Shown in pieces: positions 9,418 through 18,395 of a stretch of 64,000 nt of DNA; positions within the stretch are counted from its first letter, which is position 1, and every line of letters begins with the position of its first letter. Both the position numbers and the translations under genes were made by a program. Source of the DNA: an uncultured Prevotellaceae bacterium (GTDB lineage Bacteria; Bacteroidota; Bacteroidia; Bacteroidales; Bacteroidaceae); assembly GCA_900318795.1 (NCBI GenBank), contig ONLU01000001.1:62001-126000 (forward strand), given 5' to 3'. The notes beneath the pieces are model-generated. The model saw only the letters and a list, made by a program, of their open reading frames with translations. It did no database searches and was not told the origin of the DNA.

Positions 9418-11496
9418 TTAGTGAACAATGAACTTCTTACCCTGCTTGATGTAGATACCCTTCTGCAGAGCATTGGGATTAACCTGTACACCATTCAGGT
9501 TGTAGATAGGAGCATTGTGGTCAGAAACAACCTTGTTGTAAGGCAGTGTCTCAATGCCAGTAGTATTCTTGGCAACGAAAGTACGAACACGAGCCAAAGC
9601 GGTATCGATACGATAGAGCGTGAATGTCTCATTACCTTTAATGACAGAAAGACCAGAAGCGGGAGCCCAGTTCAAAGCATTGTACTTAGCAATAGCTTCT
9701 TCCTCAGTTGCAGCCTCAACGAAGATGTCATCAGTCTTACCACGACCATAGTTATCAATTCTATTAATAATGATAAAATCATCTTCTGTCAATCCGTCAA
9801 CACCGAGAGTGGCATTGTTGTAGCTAATCTTACCATCCTGAGCATCGCCAAGGATACCTGTCTGAATCAGACCAATACCAAAGTTGAACTTCATCTGCGG
9901 CATATCAGAGCCGTCACCAGTCTTTGTGAACCATGTATATACAGGAGCGAACAAGCTATGAGCAACCTCCTCGGTCAGCGTAGAAGGAGCCTTCACAAAG
10001 CGGCGGATACCATGATTGGCATCGTAAGGACGAACCCAAGCAGTGTCACCCACATTTGTACCCTTCACCCAATTGAAACGAAGAGCGTCAGGACGCGCTG
10101 TCCAGTTGTTCTCACCAGAAGTGCTGGTGGAAGCGAGTACATCAATCTCAGAGAATCCTTTAGCTGTGAGGTCATCAACTGTCATGTGCTGGAAGTCAAT
10201 GTCATCCTTCACCTCGAACTCAACATCATTAGCATACTTAATGGTTGTAGATGTGAAAGCATTCAAACCGCCATCATGAGTAGTAAACTCGAATTCGCCC
10301 TTCTCTGTTACAGTGATTGACTCACCATTCACACAGTTCTCCTTTGACTTTACATCACCAGAAACACCTTTGAAGGTGTAGTTGAAGAAGATATCAGGCT
10401 GAGTGGGAACTTCAGCATTGCTCAAAGCAATCTTGTAGGTCTTTCCGAAGCCCTCTTCAACACCTGTAATAGAAGGATTTACTGCTGGCAATGCAATCAT
10501 CTCAGCTACAACATCAACTTCTACCTTTTCAGAAGTGGCAGTACCAGACTCGGTCCAAGCTACAAGTTTACCAGACTTAGTCAGAGTAAACACATACATA
10601 CCACCCTCCTTAACATTGTCAGGAGTCAGTTCAGTACCATCGAATGTAACATGAAGCACCTCATTGTTACTCTCCTCAATAGAGATAGTATATGAGCGAT
10701 TAACACCGTTCACACCTGTTAAAGCTACCGTGGGTTTGTTTGCGAAATCCTCAGCTGTTTCAACCTGAATAAGGATATTATCCAGCTTATTGATTGAACC
10801 AGCTCTTGCGCCCAGCAGATTCATACCTGTAGCACGTAAATTCTCCACCTCAGCAGGAACATTATAAACACCAGAACCCAGAGGCGAACCAAACTCATCA
10901 GTAATAGCCCAAGCTACGGTGCGTGCTGTAACATCCACATCAAGAGTAACAGTGTACCAACCATCGAAAGCCAACTTCACAAAATTAACAGAGTCACCGT
11001 TGACAGCCCATGTGTCACCTTCCTTAGCCTCATCAGTCAGCTCAGTGAGGTCGAACAGCCACCAGCGATTAGCCTCGGTTGCCCCTGCCTTAATCTGGTC
11101 AGCAGTCTTTCGGTAGTTCTGGTTGTTCCAGCGACCATTAGAAAGCCATGTAGAATCAGCAAAAACCACCACCTCACCTGAAAGGTTAGTATCACCTTTC
11201 TTCGTCGGAGAAAAATCAAACTTCATCTTGTACTGGTTAACCCCCTCACCATAAAGGTCTGTTCCCCAAAGAGTGTAGGCATTGCGGTCACCGGTGCCAG
11301 ACTGCGTAAACTGGAAGAAGCTACCATAGGCATCATTAGCAACTTTCATACCGTCAGCGCAGCTAGGAGAAATCCAGCCAGCTTCAGCGGCATTCTTTGC
11401 CAACTCAAAATCCTGCTTGTACAGGTTCTTGATACTTGCCTCAGTCACCAAAGTAAAGGCGAACAAAGCAGCAAAAAGAAGATAAAATTTTCTCAT
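9418..11496 (-). CDS. T9SS-exported protein of unknown function in a glycan-binding-protein position
   Basis: About 692 aa from the ATG at 11496 (MRKFYLLFAALFAFTLVTEA signal peptide); an ATG two codons upstream (11502) is equally possible. The N-terminal third (YKQDFE, GSFFQFTQSGTGDRNAYTLW, residues about 25-235) looks like a jelly-roll or concanavalin-like domain. The middle has Ig-like strand-rich segments. No catalytic signature was recognised. The end (IYNLNGVQVNPNALQKGIYI, KQGKKFIVH) is a T9SS tail. It follows a SusC/SusD pair, where a surface glycan-binding lipoprotein usually sits, so a pectin-binding role is inferred. It has its own promoter and terminator, so it is likely a single-gene unit. 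Confidence 0.75.
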   Translation of the reverse strand: MRKFYLLFAALFAFTLVTEASIKNLYKQDFELAKNAAEAGWISPSCADGMKVANDAYGSFFQFTQSGTGDRNAYTLWGTDLYGEGVNQYKMKFDFSPTKKGDTNLSGEVVVFADSTWLSNGRWNNQNYRKTADQIKAGATEANRWWLFDLTELTDEAKEGDTWAVNGDSVNFVKLAFDGWYTVTLDVDVTARTVAWAITDEFGSPLGSGVYNVPAEVENLRATGMNLLGARAGSINKLDNILIQVETAEDFANKPTVALTGVNGVNRSYTISIEESNNEVLHVTFDGTELTPDNVKEGGMYVFTLTKSGKLVAWTESGTATSEKVEVDVVAEMIALPAVNPSITGVEEGFGKTYKIALSNAEVPTQPDIFFNYTFKGVSGDVKSKENCVNGESITVTEKGEFEFTTHDGGLNAFTSTTIKYANDVEFEVKDDIDFQHMTVDDLTAKGFSEIDVLASTSTSGENNWTARPDALRFNWVKGTNVGDTAWVRPYDANHGIRRFVKAPSTLTEEVAHSLFAPVYTWFTKTGDGSDMPQMKFNFGIGLIQTGILGDAQDGKISYNNATLGVDGLTEDDFIIINRIDNYGRGKTDDIFVEAATEEEAIAKYNALNWAPASGLSVIKGNETFTLYRIDTALARVRTFVAKNTTGIETLPYNKVVSDHNAPIYNLNGVQVNPNALQKGIYIKQGKKFIVH

Positions 11497-11546
11497 AAAC
11501 ATTAGTTTTAATTAGTAAATAAGTATATTAAATATGTATTTAGGTG

Positions 11547-11576
11547 CAAATTTACAAAATTTTCTTGAATTACAAA
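11547..11576 (-). promoter_or_regulatory. Promoter of the 9418-11496 gene
   Basis: Minus-strand -7 box TAAATTTG (plus-strand 11547-11554) with a -33 TTTG 18 nt away (11573-11576). Confidence 0.65.
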
Positions 11577-11608
11577 GAAATATTGTTTTTTTTAACAATA
11601 TCTTAATA

Positions 11609-11642
11609 ATGAGGTGTACCCTGTCGATAGAGTACACCTCAT
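11609..11642 (-). terminator. Terminator of the SusCD-SusCD operon
   Basis: Perfect 11-bp stem ATGAGGTGTAC / GTACACCTCAT, 25 nt after the SusD stop at 11667. The minus-strand tail is only moderately T-rich; a second small hairpin (ATATTGTT / AACAATAT, 11580-11601) lies just beyond. Confidence 0.75.
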
Positions 11643-11666
11643 ACCTGATTTGTAATCAAGTTGCAT

Positions 11667-13322
11667 TTACCAGCCTGGATTCTGAGTCAGATTTGGATTC
11701 TTCATGATCTCACTCTGCGGTATGGGGAAGAGGTTCATTTTCTCCTGCCAGTCGCGAGCGTTTGGCAACAGGCCAGCACCGACCAATTTCTTCGTCTCTG
11801 TAAATGACCCGTCAGCATTCTTGGTAATCTCCAATCCATAAATATTCTGGAAATACTTAGAGCCTTCCTTCCAACGGCGAACATCAAAGAAGCGCTGTCC
11901 CTCAAAAGCAAACTCCACAAAACGCTCCTTCTTGCAAGCGTCAAGAGTTGCCTCACCGTCAGTCAAGTTGCCAAGTCCGGCACGATTACGTACAGTATTG
12001 ATTGCATTGGCTGCCGTCATCGTAAAACCAGACTTATCGGTCAGGTTCAGATAAGCCTCAGCATAGTTCAGATAGAACTCAGCCAGACGGAAGATAACCC
12101 AAGTGCGGTCGTTACGAGTTGACACGCTCGACCCGCTAATCTGGGTACCACCATTCACATATTTCTTCAGATAGAAGCCTGTAGGAGTAGCATTAGCAAT
12201 GGGCAGACCGTTAGCACCGCCCCTGTAAGTTTGCAGCTCCTGGGTATTGACATTAGGCCAAGCGTCACCATTCTTTGCTATCGTAGCTGCCAAACGGACA
12301 TCACCTGCCTCATAAGCCTCATACAGGTTATAAGAAGGACAGTTGCCACCCTTGCCACCAGCACCGGCACCAGACATACCAACGGGGAAGTTGTTAGTTT
12401 CGAAATTGATATTCAAGCTATAGAGACGGTTACCGAAAATCAATTCCTTCAAAGCCTTTGAATCTTTGTAGCTACCTTCCAGGAACAAGCCGGCATAGTC
12501 GGTAGAAAGAGCCATACCACGAGACTTACAAGCATTGATAACATCCAAGTTTGCCTGGGCGGCCTTTTTCCACAATTCCTGATTATTGTCTGGGTTGAAC
12601 AAAGGACTGGCATGATACAAAGCTGCACGAGCACGGAGTGCTAAAACAGCCAAGTTGTTGGCGCGTCCGTTCTCAGACACCGTCAATGCCATCTTACCGA
12701 GGTCTGTGTAGTCCTTGATAATGGTGTCTTTTATAGCGACACACTCATCGTCAATGAACTTAAAGATATCCTCAGCAGAGGTGCGCGGTAACGTGTTAGT
12801 TGTCGCAGCATCCAGAGAACTGGTAAAGAAAGGCACGTCACCATACTGGCGAACCAACAGAAAATAGAAATAAGCACGCAGGAAACGGGCCTCAAACTGG
12901 AAGTTATTATACTGATGAATCTCAGCCTTGTAGTCCAAGTCCATCTTGTACTCATCAAAAGTCAAGTTGTTGAACTCGTTCAGAAAAAGGTTGCAGTAGT
13001 TTATACCTTGATAACATGATGTCCAAATGGAACTGTTGGCATTAGTCGGGCCCCATGCTCCATTATAGAAACTCTCGACAGCATTACCTGCAGTAGAGAA
13101 CACAGACTCATCGGTAGCAGAACTGAGCATGGCATTGCTGTAGTTTCCAAAGTCAGAGTCGAGCCTGCTATACATCGAAGTAATCAAGCCGCCAGCACGC
13201 TCAAACTTTTTCTTCATGTACTCGGCATCGTCAATTTTGAACTCTTTATAGTCCATTTTATCGCCGCACGACACGAGGACGCAGGCTGCAAGAGCGCTTA
13301 AGAAATAATATTTAATTTTCAT
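11667..13322 (-). CDS. SusD/RagB-like surface glycan-binding lipoprotein (second pair)
   Basis: 551 aa. Lipobox VLVSC (Cys19) followed by GDKMDYKEF, suiting surface export. The SusD helical fold shows in FEARFLRAYFYFLLVRQYGDVPFF, WVIFRLAEFYLNYAEAYLN and KKERFVEFAFEGQRFFDVRR, and the C-terminus LTQNPGW is typical of SusD. It binds glycan and forms the lid of its SusC partner, encoded 22 nt upstream. Last gene of the four-gene operon, before a terminator. RG-I or arabinogalactan side-chain oligosaccharides are the inferred ligand from context. Confidence 0.93.
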   Translation of the reverse strand: MKIKYYFLSALAACVLVSCGDKMDYKEFKIDDAEYMKKKFERAGGLITSMYSRLDSDFGNYSNAMLSSATDESVFSTAGNAVESFYNGAWGPTNANSSIWTSCYQGINYCNLFLNEFNNLTFDEYKMDLDYKAEIHQYNNFQFEARFLRAYFYFLLVRQYGDVPFFTSSLDAATTNTLPRTSAEDIFKFIDDECVAIKDTIIKDYTDLGKMALTVSENGRANNLAVLALRARAALYHASPLFNPDNNQELWKKAAQANLDVINACKSRGMALSTDYAGLFLEGSYKDSKALKELIFGNRLYSLNINFETNNFPVGMSGAGAGGKGGNCPSYNLYEAYEAGDVRLAATIAKNGDAWPNVNTQELQTYRGGANGLPIANATPTGFYLKKYVNGGTQISGSSVSTRNDRTWVIFRLAEFYLNYAEAYLNLTDKSGFTMTAANAINTVRNRAGLGNLTDGEATLDACKKERFVEFAFEGQRFFDVRRWKEGSKYFQNIYGLEITKNADGSFTETKKLVGAGLLPNARDWQEKMNLFPIPQSEIMKNPNLTQNPGW

Positions 13323-13344
13323 AATCTTCTATCTTTAAATAAGT

Positions 13345-16224
13345 TTAGAATGACAATGACACACCTAAGACGACACTCTTCGTGAGAGGGCTAGTAACAC
13401 CATAGTTTTCAGCATCAGCCTCGTCAAGATGGTCGAAACAGAGCAGGTCTACACCACGCACATAAACTTTGGCCTTGTTGACAAAGCCGGTCTTCTGCAG
13501 GAGAGCTGCCGGGAAATTATAGTACAGCTCGATATTGCGCAACTTCAGGAACGAGCGGTTGCGGAGCCAGTAAGTACTTGCCTGATAGTTGTTGGCATTG
13601 CTGGCCGTGCTCAGACGTGGGAACTCAGCATTAGGATTGGGGTTAGCTGGTGACCAGCGGCCGTCATAATACTGCTGTGAAAGAGAGGTGGTATTCAACA
13701 GAGGCCAGTACATGGCTTTTGTATTCAAGTTGGCAGAATAGCGACCTGCACCCTGGAACAGCATATCAATACCGGCACCTTTATATTCCGCACCTACATG
13801 GAAGTTGTAAAACAGCTCAGGAGCATAGGCACTATATCCAATCTTGGTCACATCATTGGCATCAATGACTCCATCGCCATTAATATCCTGATACTTGATA
13901 TCGCCAGGACGGACAGTAGAGAAGTTCTGCTTGGGGCTATTGTCAATATCAGCCTGGTCCTTGAACAAGCCAAGAGCCACAAGACCGTATGAGGAGTTCA
14001 GAGGATTGCCGGTCTGAACGAGATTCTCGAAGGCACGCGGCTCCTCACCCATATCTTTCACCTTGTTCTTGTTCAAGTTGAACATTCCACCGACATTGAA
14101 GGTCACCTCGCCAAACTTCTTAGTGTAATCCAAAGAAAGCTCCAGTCCATGACTATCTACCACACCTGCATTTGCATACGGTGCGTCGAAACCAATGACT
14201 GCGGTGTACACACCTGAGCCAGGAACCCACATGTCTACACGATGCTCTTTGTAGAGGTCGAACTCAACATTTAAACCTCCAAAAAGTGTAGCATCAATAC
14301 CGAAGTTGTACTTATAGGCTTTCTCATTAGTGGGATCAACAGCAGCCATCTGCCCCAGCGTCATAGCACCGAAAGCATTGTTCTTGGCTGACTCATAACC
14401 ACTGCCAAAAGGATAGTTCCAGCTGGCATAGCCGTTATACGACTGTGTATAGTACGACCATACATTGTCGCCAGGGAGGAAGTCAGCGTTAATCATACCA
14501 AAGCTGGCGCGAAGCTTCAAGAAATTAATCCAGCTGATGTCTTTCATAAACGACTCATTAGAAGCAACCCATGCAGCAGAGACTGTGGGAGAAAGTTTCC
14601 ACTTGGTACCTGGAGCTAAGCGGTTGCTACCAGAGTAAACCAGGGCAATCTCACCAATATAACGGTTGTCATAACCATAGTGACCTAGCCATGAGAGATT
14701 CTGGCGATAAATGGTCTGACCAGTGCTACCAGTTTTGTTAAAATACTCATAATCCCATTTTAACTGACTGTAGACATAATGTTTGTCAGCAAAAGTACGG
14801 TCAAAATTGAAGGCAAACGAGAAGTTAAGACGACGAGTCCAATCCTGAGTAGCAGCTCCCTTGCTCATGGTTCCAGGAGTACCTGCTGACCAATAGTCAC
14901 CCTTTGTGCCTACTCCTGTAGCAGGATAGTTACCATAGACATAAGTCATGCTGTGATCCTCGTAAAGTGTAGAATAGGTGTCATAACCGACACGAGTAGT
15001 AAAACTCAATCCCTCTAACCAGTATTTCAAATCCTGATTCAAGGTCATGTCAGCAAATAAGGCACGCTCGTGCAACTTATAATAGGCAGCTCCCGACGAC
15101 TGAGCAACAGGGTTGTTGATACCGCTGTAGGTTGACGAACCGCCCCACTCGTTGTTCTCGTTTTTAATAGGGAAGGCCAGAGAAGGAATACTATAAATCA
15201 TATCCCACAGGTCGGCCTTTGCCGTAGTGGAAGTACTACCCACTGAGGTTGGACCGCCAGGACGCGACATCTCACTCAAGACACCCACCATATTCACCTT
15301 CAGCAACGTTGTCGGAGTCAGGTCAATATCCAAGTTGGCACGTAAGTTTGCACGCACATACTTATCTTGCGTAGAATAGCCATCGTTCTCATCAAAGTTC
15401 TTGATGAAACCCTTGTCAGAAAGCAGATTTAACATCGTGAAGTAGCGGAACTTCTCGCCACCTCCACTAAACTCAACACCCACCTTATTGGTGACAGCAT
15501 TCTTACGATAAGTCTCATCCACCCAGTTCACATTAGGATACTGGTAGGGATACTGCCCACTCTGGAACGCTGCTATCTCGGCTGCGCTGTAACGTGGAGC
15601 GGCACCCTCATTTGTCAAGGCCTCATTCACAGCACTTGCGAACGTACCGGCATCCACAAACTTGGGCCGATTAGCCTGGAAATTGAAAAGATGGTCGTAG
15701 GTGACACGAATCTTCTTGCTGTTATACTCACCACGCTTTGTCGTGATCAGAATAGCCCCGTTCGAACCCTTATAGCCATATAACGCAACTGCAGCCGCAT
15801 CTTTCAGAATAGACACATGGTCAACCTCCTCAGGGCTGATAATACTGATATCACGCTCTATACCATCTACAAGAATAAGAGGCTTATTCGCATCAATAGC
15901 AGTTATGTCACTATTCTGACGTTGCAGACCACGAACATAGAATGTAGGATTCTGCTCAAAATAGGTTCCAGTACCCTGTAAGGATATCAGACCATTACCC
16001 TGACCAAGAATCGAATTACCAATATTCTTAGCCGAGCGTTTATCAACGCTTTTATTAGTGATGACAGAGACAGCAGCAGTAGACTGGGCACGGGTAAAGT
16101 CCTTATTGGCTCCAACCTCAATCACCTGATCTACAAAGTCAATGCCTGTGCTGTCTGTCTGTGCAGCTGCTGGCAGGCTGAGGCCTGCAAGCAGTGAGAG
16201 CACAAATATATTTCTTTTTTTCAT
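13345..16224 (-). CDS. SusC/RagA-like TonB-dependent transporter lacking the N-terminal carboxypeptidase-like domain
   Basis: 959 aa. Signal peptide MKKRNIFVLSLLAGLSLPAAAQ. The plug domain starts almost at once (AQSTAAVSVITNKSVDKR, VRGLQRQNSDI, KPLILVDGIERD, ILKDAAAVALYGYKGSNGAI), then a beta-barrel that ends in the aromatic signature VVLGVSLSF. The roughly 80-residue carboxypeptidase-regulatory-like domain found before the plug in most SusC proteins is absent, and so is an obvious TonB box beyond IDFVDQVIEVGA. It is paired with the SusD at 11667 and follows the complete SusCD pair. It may share regulation or work on a related oligosaccharide. Confidence 0.9.
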   Translation of the reverse strand: MKKRNIFVLSLLAGLSLPAAAQTDSTGIDFVDQVIEVGANKDFTRAQSTAAVSVITNKSVDKRSAKNIGNSILGQGNGLISLQGTGTYFEQNPTFYVRGLQRQNSDITAIDANKPLILVDGIERDISIISPEEVDHVSILKDAAAVALYGYKGSNGAILITTKRGEYNSKKIRVTYDHLFNFQANRPKFVDAGTFASAVNEALTNEGAAPRYSAAEIAAFQSGQYPYQYPNVNWVDETYRKNAVTNKVGVEFSGGGEKFRYFTMLNLLSDKGFIKNFDENDGYSTQDKYVRANLRANLDIDLTPTTLLKVNMVGVLSEMSRPGGPTSVGSTSTTAKADLWDMIYSIPSLAFPIKNENNEWGGSSTYSGINNPVAQSSGAAYYKLHERALFADMTLNQDLKYWLEGLSFTTRVGYDTYSTLYEDHSMTYVYGNYPATGVGTKGDYWSAGTPGTMSKGAATQDWTRRLNFSFAFNFDRTFADKHYVYSQLKWDYEYFNKTGSTGQTIYRQNLSWLGHYGYDNRYIGEIALVYSGSNRLAPGTKWKLSPTVSAAWVASNESFMKDISWINFLKLRASFGMINADFLPGDNVWSYYTQSYNGYASWNYPFGSGYESAKNNAFGAMTLGQMAAVDPTNEKAYKYNFGIDATLFGGLNVEFDLYKEHRVDMWVPGSGVYTAVIGFDAPYANAGVVDSHGLELSLDYTKKFGEVTFNVGGMFNLNKNKVKDMGEEPRAFENLVQTGNPLNSSYGLVALGLFKDQADIDNSPKQNFSTVRPGDIKYQDINGDGVIDANDVTKIGYSAYAPELFYNFHVGAEYKGAGIDMLFQGAGRYSANLNTKAMYWPLLNTTSLSQQYYDGRWSPANPNPNAEFPRLSTASNANNYQASTYWLRNRSFLKLRNIELYYNFPAALLQKTGFVNKAKVYVRGVDLLCFDHLDEADAENYGVTSPLTKSVVLGVSLSF

Positions 16225-16227
16225 AAT

Positions 16228-16258
16228 CTTACTTTTTTACCTTTTTACTTTTTTACTT
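16228..16258 (-). repeat. A-rich 8-nt tandem repeat between susD and susC
   Basis: On the minus strand four 8-nt units, AAAGTAAA, AAAGTAAA, AAGGTAAA and AAAGTAAG, fill the short gap between two genes. Related A-rich repeats stand at 57100-57136 and 59050-59084, also at Sus-gene junctions. Confidence 0.8.
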
Positions 16259-16266
16259 TCAAAAGA

Positions 16267-18369
16267 TTACCATCCAGGGTTCTGAACAAGACCGTAATTC
16301 TTGTTAATCTCTGAAATTGGCAGGGGGAACAAGAACCACTTACGTACATTCAGATCGTTAGCATCATACTCCCAGAGTACACGTGAACGGTTGCCGAGGG
16401 GGAAAGTACTGAACTCAAAACGAGTGGGCTCAGCTACACCAGCGTCCTTATCATCACCTATGTAAGCACGGATATGGCGATTCCAGTTAGTACCAACCTT
16501 CAGCAAACGATAAGTCACAAGACCATGAAGCTGCTTGGTCATCCAGTCACCACGCTTATAGCGAATCATATCATAATAGCGGTTGTTACTCATTCCCAGC
16601 TCGCAAGCACGCTCGCGAAGAATCTGCTCAATGACTTCGTCCTTATTAGCCATGTTAGGCTTGGTCTTAGTCTGTGTGACGCCACTTGCGTCCTTATAGG
16701 TGCTCTTCATCTTGCTGATACCCACCTTCAGACCACTCAGGCCAACACGGGCACGAACCTGGTCAACATACTTGATGGCCTCGTCTAACTGACCACACTG
16801 AGCCAGAGCCTCTGCATACATCAACAGCATTTCATCATAGCTGAGATAAACCCACTGTGTAAATTTACCATAATATTCAGTTCCTAGATAATATTTTATT
16901 GTTCCATATCCACTTGGGAAACGCTCTGTATCTTGCTCCACTATCGTTCCTTGTTCATTTGCTACCTGATATCCCTCATGATAGCCACCAACCCATAACT
17001 CATATCGATCACCTTCTGAAACACCTGTTGCCCAGTTCAAACGCTCTTTCTGTCCATTGACAATGGCGTTCTCATAAAGACGCGGATCACGGCTGGCTGT
17101 GATTTGAGACGCACCGCCACGACCAGTCTTTACTTCAAAGAACAATTTTCCTTTGTCACCATTAATGTTACCAGCAGTAGAATCGCACTGCCAATCAAAC
17201 AGCGTGCCATCACTCCAGCAGAACATATCCACATACTCCTGCGTAGGACCATAAGAATGACGCCAAGGACCTGTACTACTAAATCCAGGACCGACGAAAC
17301 TTGGCCACTGATAAGAGGCTGCCTTACTGGTTGTACCAGCCACACGGGTAGAGTGCAAGATCTCATGACTGCCCTGCAACACATAACCCATACGATAAGC
17401 CTGACGATAAGCATCTGGAGTTTTGGCACTGGCTTGGTTCAATGCATAGTAACTACCTTCCTGAGCATTTCTATCCATGAAAGCCTTACAAGCATCAAGG
17501 CAACGCTGCCAACGAGCTTGGTCAAAACCGCCATGCCATACCACATGCTCCTGCTCTGCCTGTGATGAGCCATCATAATAAGGCTGATCAGCATTGTATA
17601 AAGGAGAGGCATTGAAAAGCAGGATCTTAGCTTTCAAGGCCATTGCGCCTGCAGCTGTCCAACGACCGACATTAGACTCATCAGTATCGGTTGTACTGCC
17701 ATTATAAGCCCAACGAAGATTGGGTATAGCCTCGTCTAACAAGTTCACCATAAAGTTCACTGTCTCTTCAGCCGTAGCACGTTTGATAGATAAATCGCCC
17801 TCAAGACCCGTGTAAGTCTTTTCCACAATAGGCAGACCGCCATAGACAGAGAACAGGTCAAAATAACGAGCTGCTATCAGACATTTAGCCTGTGCTATCA
17901 TGCTGGCTTTCTCTGCATCCGAAAGACCAGGTACACGGTCAATATTCTCAATCAGCAGCCAGCAGTGATGCACGGTTTCCCAAACCTTATCATTGTTATA
18001 GGAAATCATGGCATCGTCATTTGCAGTCAATGCGTTTGAATAATATTTCGTATAAGCTGCCGAGCCGCTAAAATGCTGATGATAGCAGTCAGTCAACGCA
18101 TCCAGTTTACTGTTCCAGTAACTCTGACTCCAAGGAGAGCCTGTCGGATTTTTGTAAGGCAGGCCATAGTACTGTTGTACATAGCATCCTACGAGGAACT
18201 GTTTGGTGTATTCAGCACTGTTGAACACAGTGTCCATGGTTACAGTTCCACCTGGAGCTTTCTCGACAAAAGCATCACCGAACTTCACGCTGTCGGTGCA
18301 TGCCGTAAATGCCATGGAACCCAAGGCAATCGTCATGACTCCTGATAATATTTTATGCTGAAATTTCAT
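16267..18369 (-). CDS. SusD/RagB-like surface glycan-binding lipoprotein (first pair)
   Basis: 700 aa, long for a SusD (usually 500-600). Lipobox MAFTAC (Cys24), then TDSVKFGDAF. SusD signatures include CLIAARYFDLFSVYGGLPIV, YDEMLLMYAEALAQCG, ILRERACELGMSNNRYYDMIRYKRGDW and the C-terminal LVQNPGW. The extra length lies in the middle (residues about 280-480) and may form the ligand-binding face. It starts 26 nt after its SusC partner and is co-transcribed with it. Confidence 0.93.
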   Translation of the reverse strand: MKFQHKILSGVMTIALGSMAFTACTDSVKFGDAFVEKAPGGTVTMDTVFNSAEYTKQFLVGCYVQQYYGLPYKNPTGSPWSQSYWNSKLDALTDCYHQHFSGSAAYTKYYSNALTANDDAMISYNNDKVWETVHHCWLLIENIDRVPGLSDAEKASMIAQAKCLIAARYFDLFSVYGGLPIVEKTYTGLEGDLSIKRATAEETVNFMVNLLDEAIPNLRWAYNGSTTDTDESNVGRWTAAGAMALKAKILLFNASPLYNADQPYYDGSSQAEQEHVVWHGGFDQARWQRCLDACKAFMDRNAQEGSYYALNQASAKTPDAYRQAYRMGYVLQGSHEILHSTRVAGTTSKAASYQWPSFVGPGFSSTGPWRHSYGPTQEYVDMFCWSDGTLFDWQCDSTAGNINGDKGKLFFEVKTGRGGASQITASRDPRLYENAIVNGQKERLNWATGVSEGDRYELWVGGYHEGYQVANEQGTIVEQDTERFPSGYGTIKYYLGTEYYGKFTQWVYLSYDEMLLMYAEALAQCGQLDEAIKYVDQVRARVGLSGLKVGISKMKSTYKDASGVTQTKTKPNMANKDEVIEQILRERACELGMSNNRYYDMIRYKRGDWMTKQLHGLVTYRLLKVGTNWNRHIRAYIGDDKDAGVAEPTRFEFSTFPLGNRSRVLWEYDANDLNVRKWFLFPLPISEINKNYGLVQNPGW

Positions 18370-18395
18370 AATTTTATACCTTATTATATTATATA

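Noticed and set aside
9421-10320. 299-codon open frame on the plus strand, antisense to the 692-aa T9SS protein
   Set aside because: No signal, no family likeness, and it mirrors the coding phase of the opposite gene, which has signal peptide, tail, promoter and terminator.
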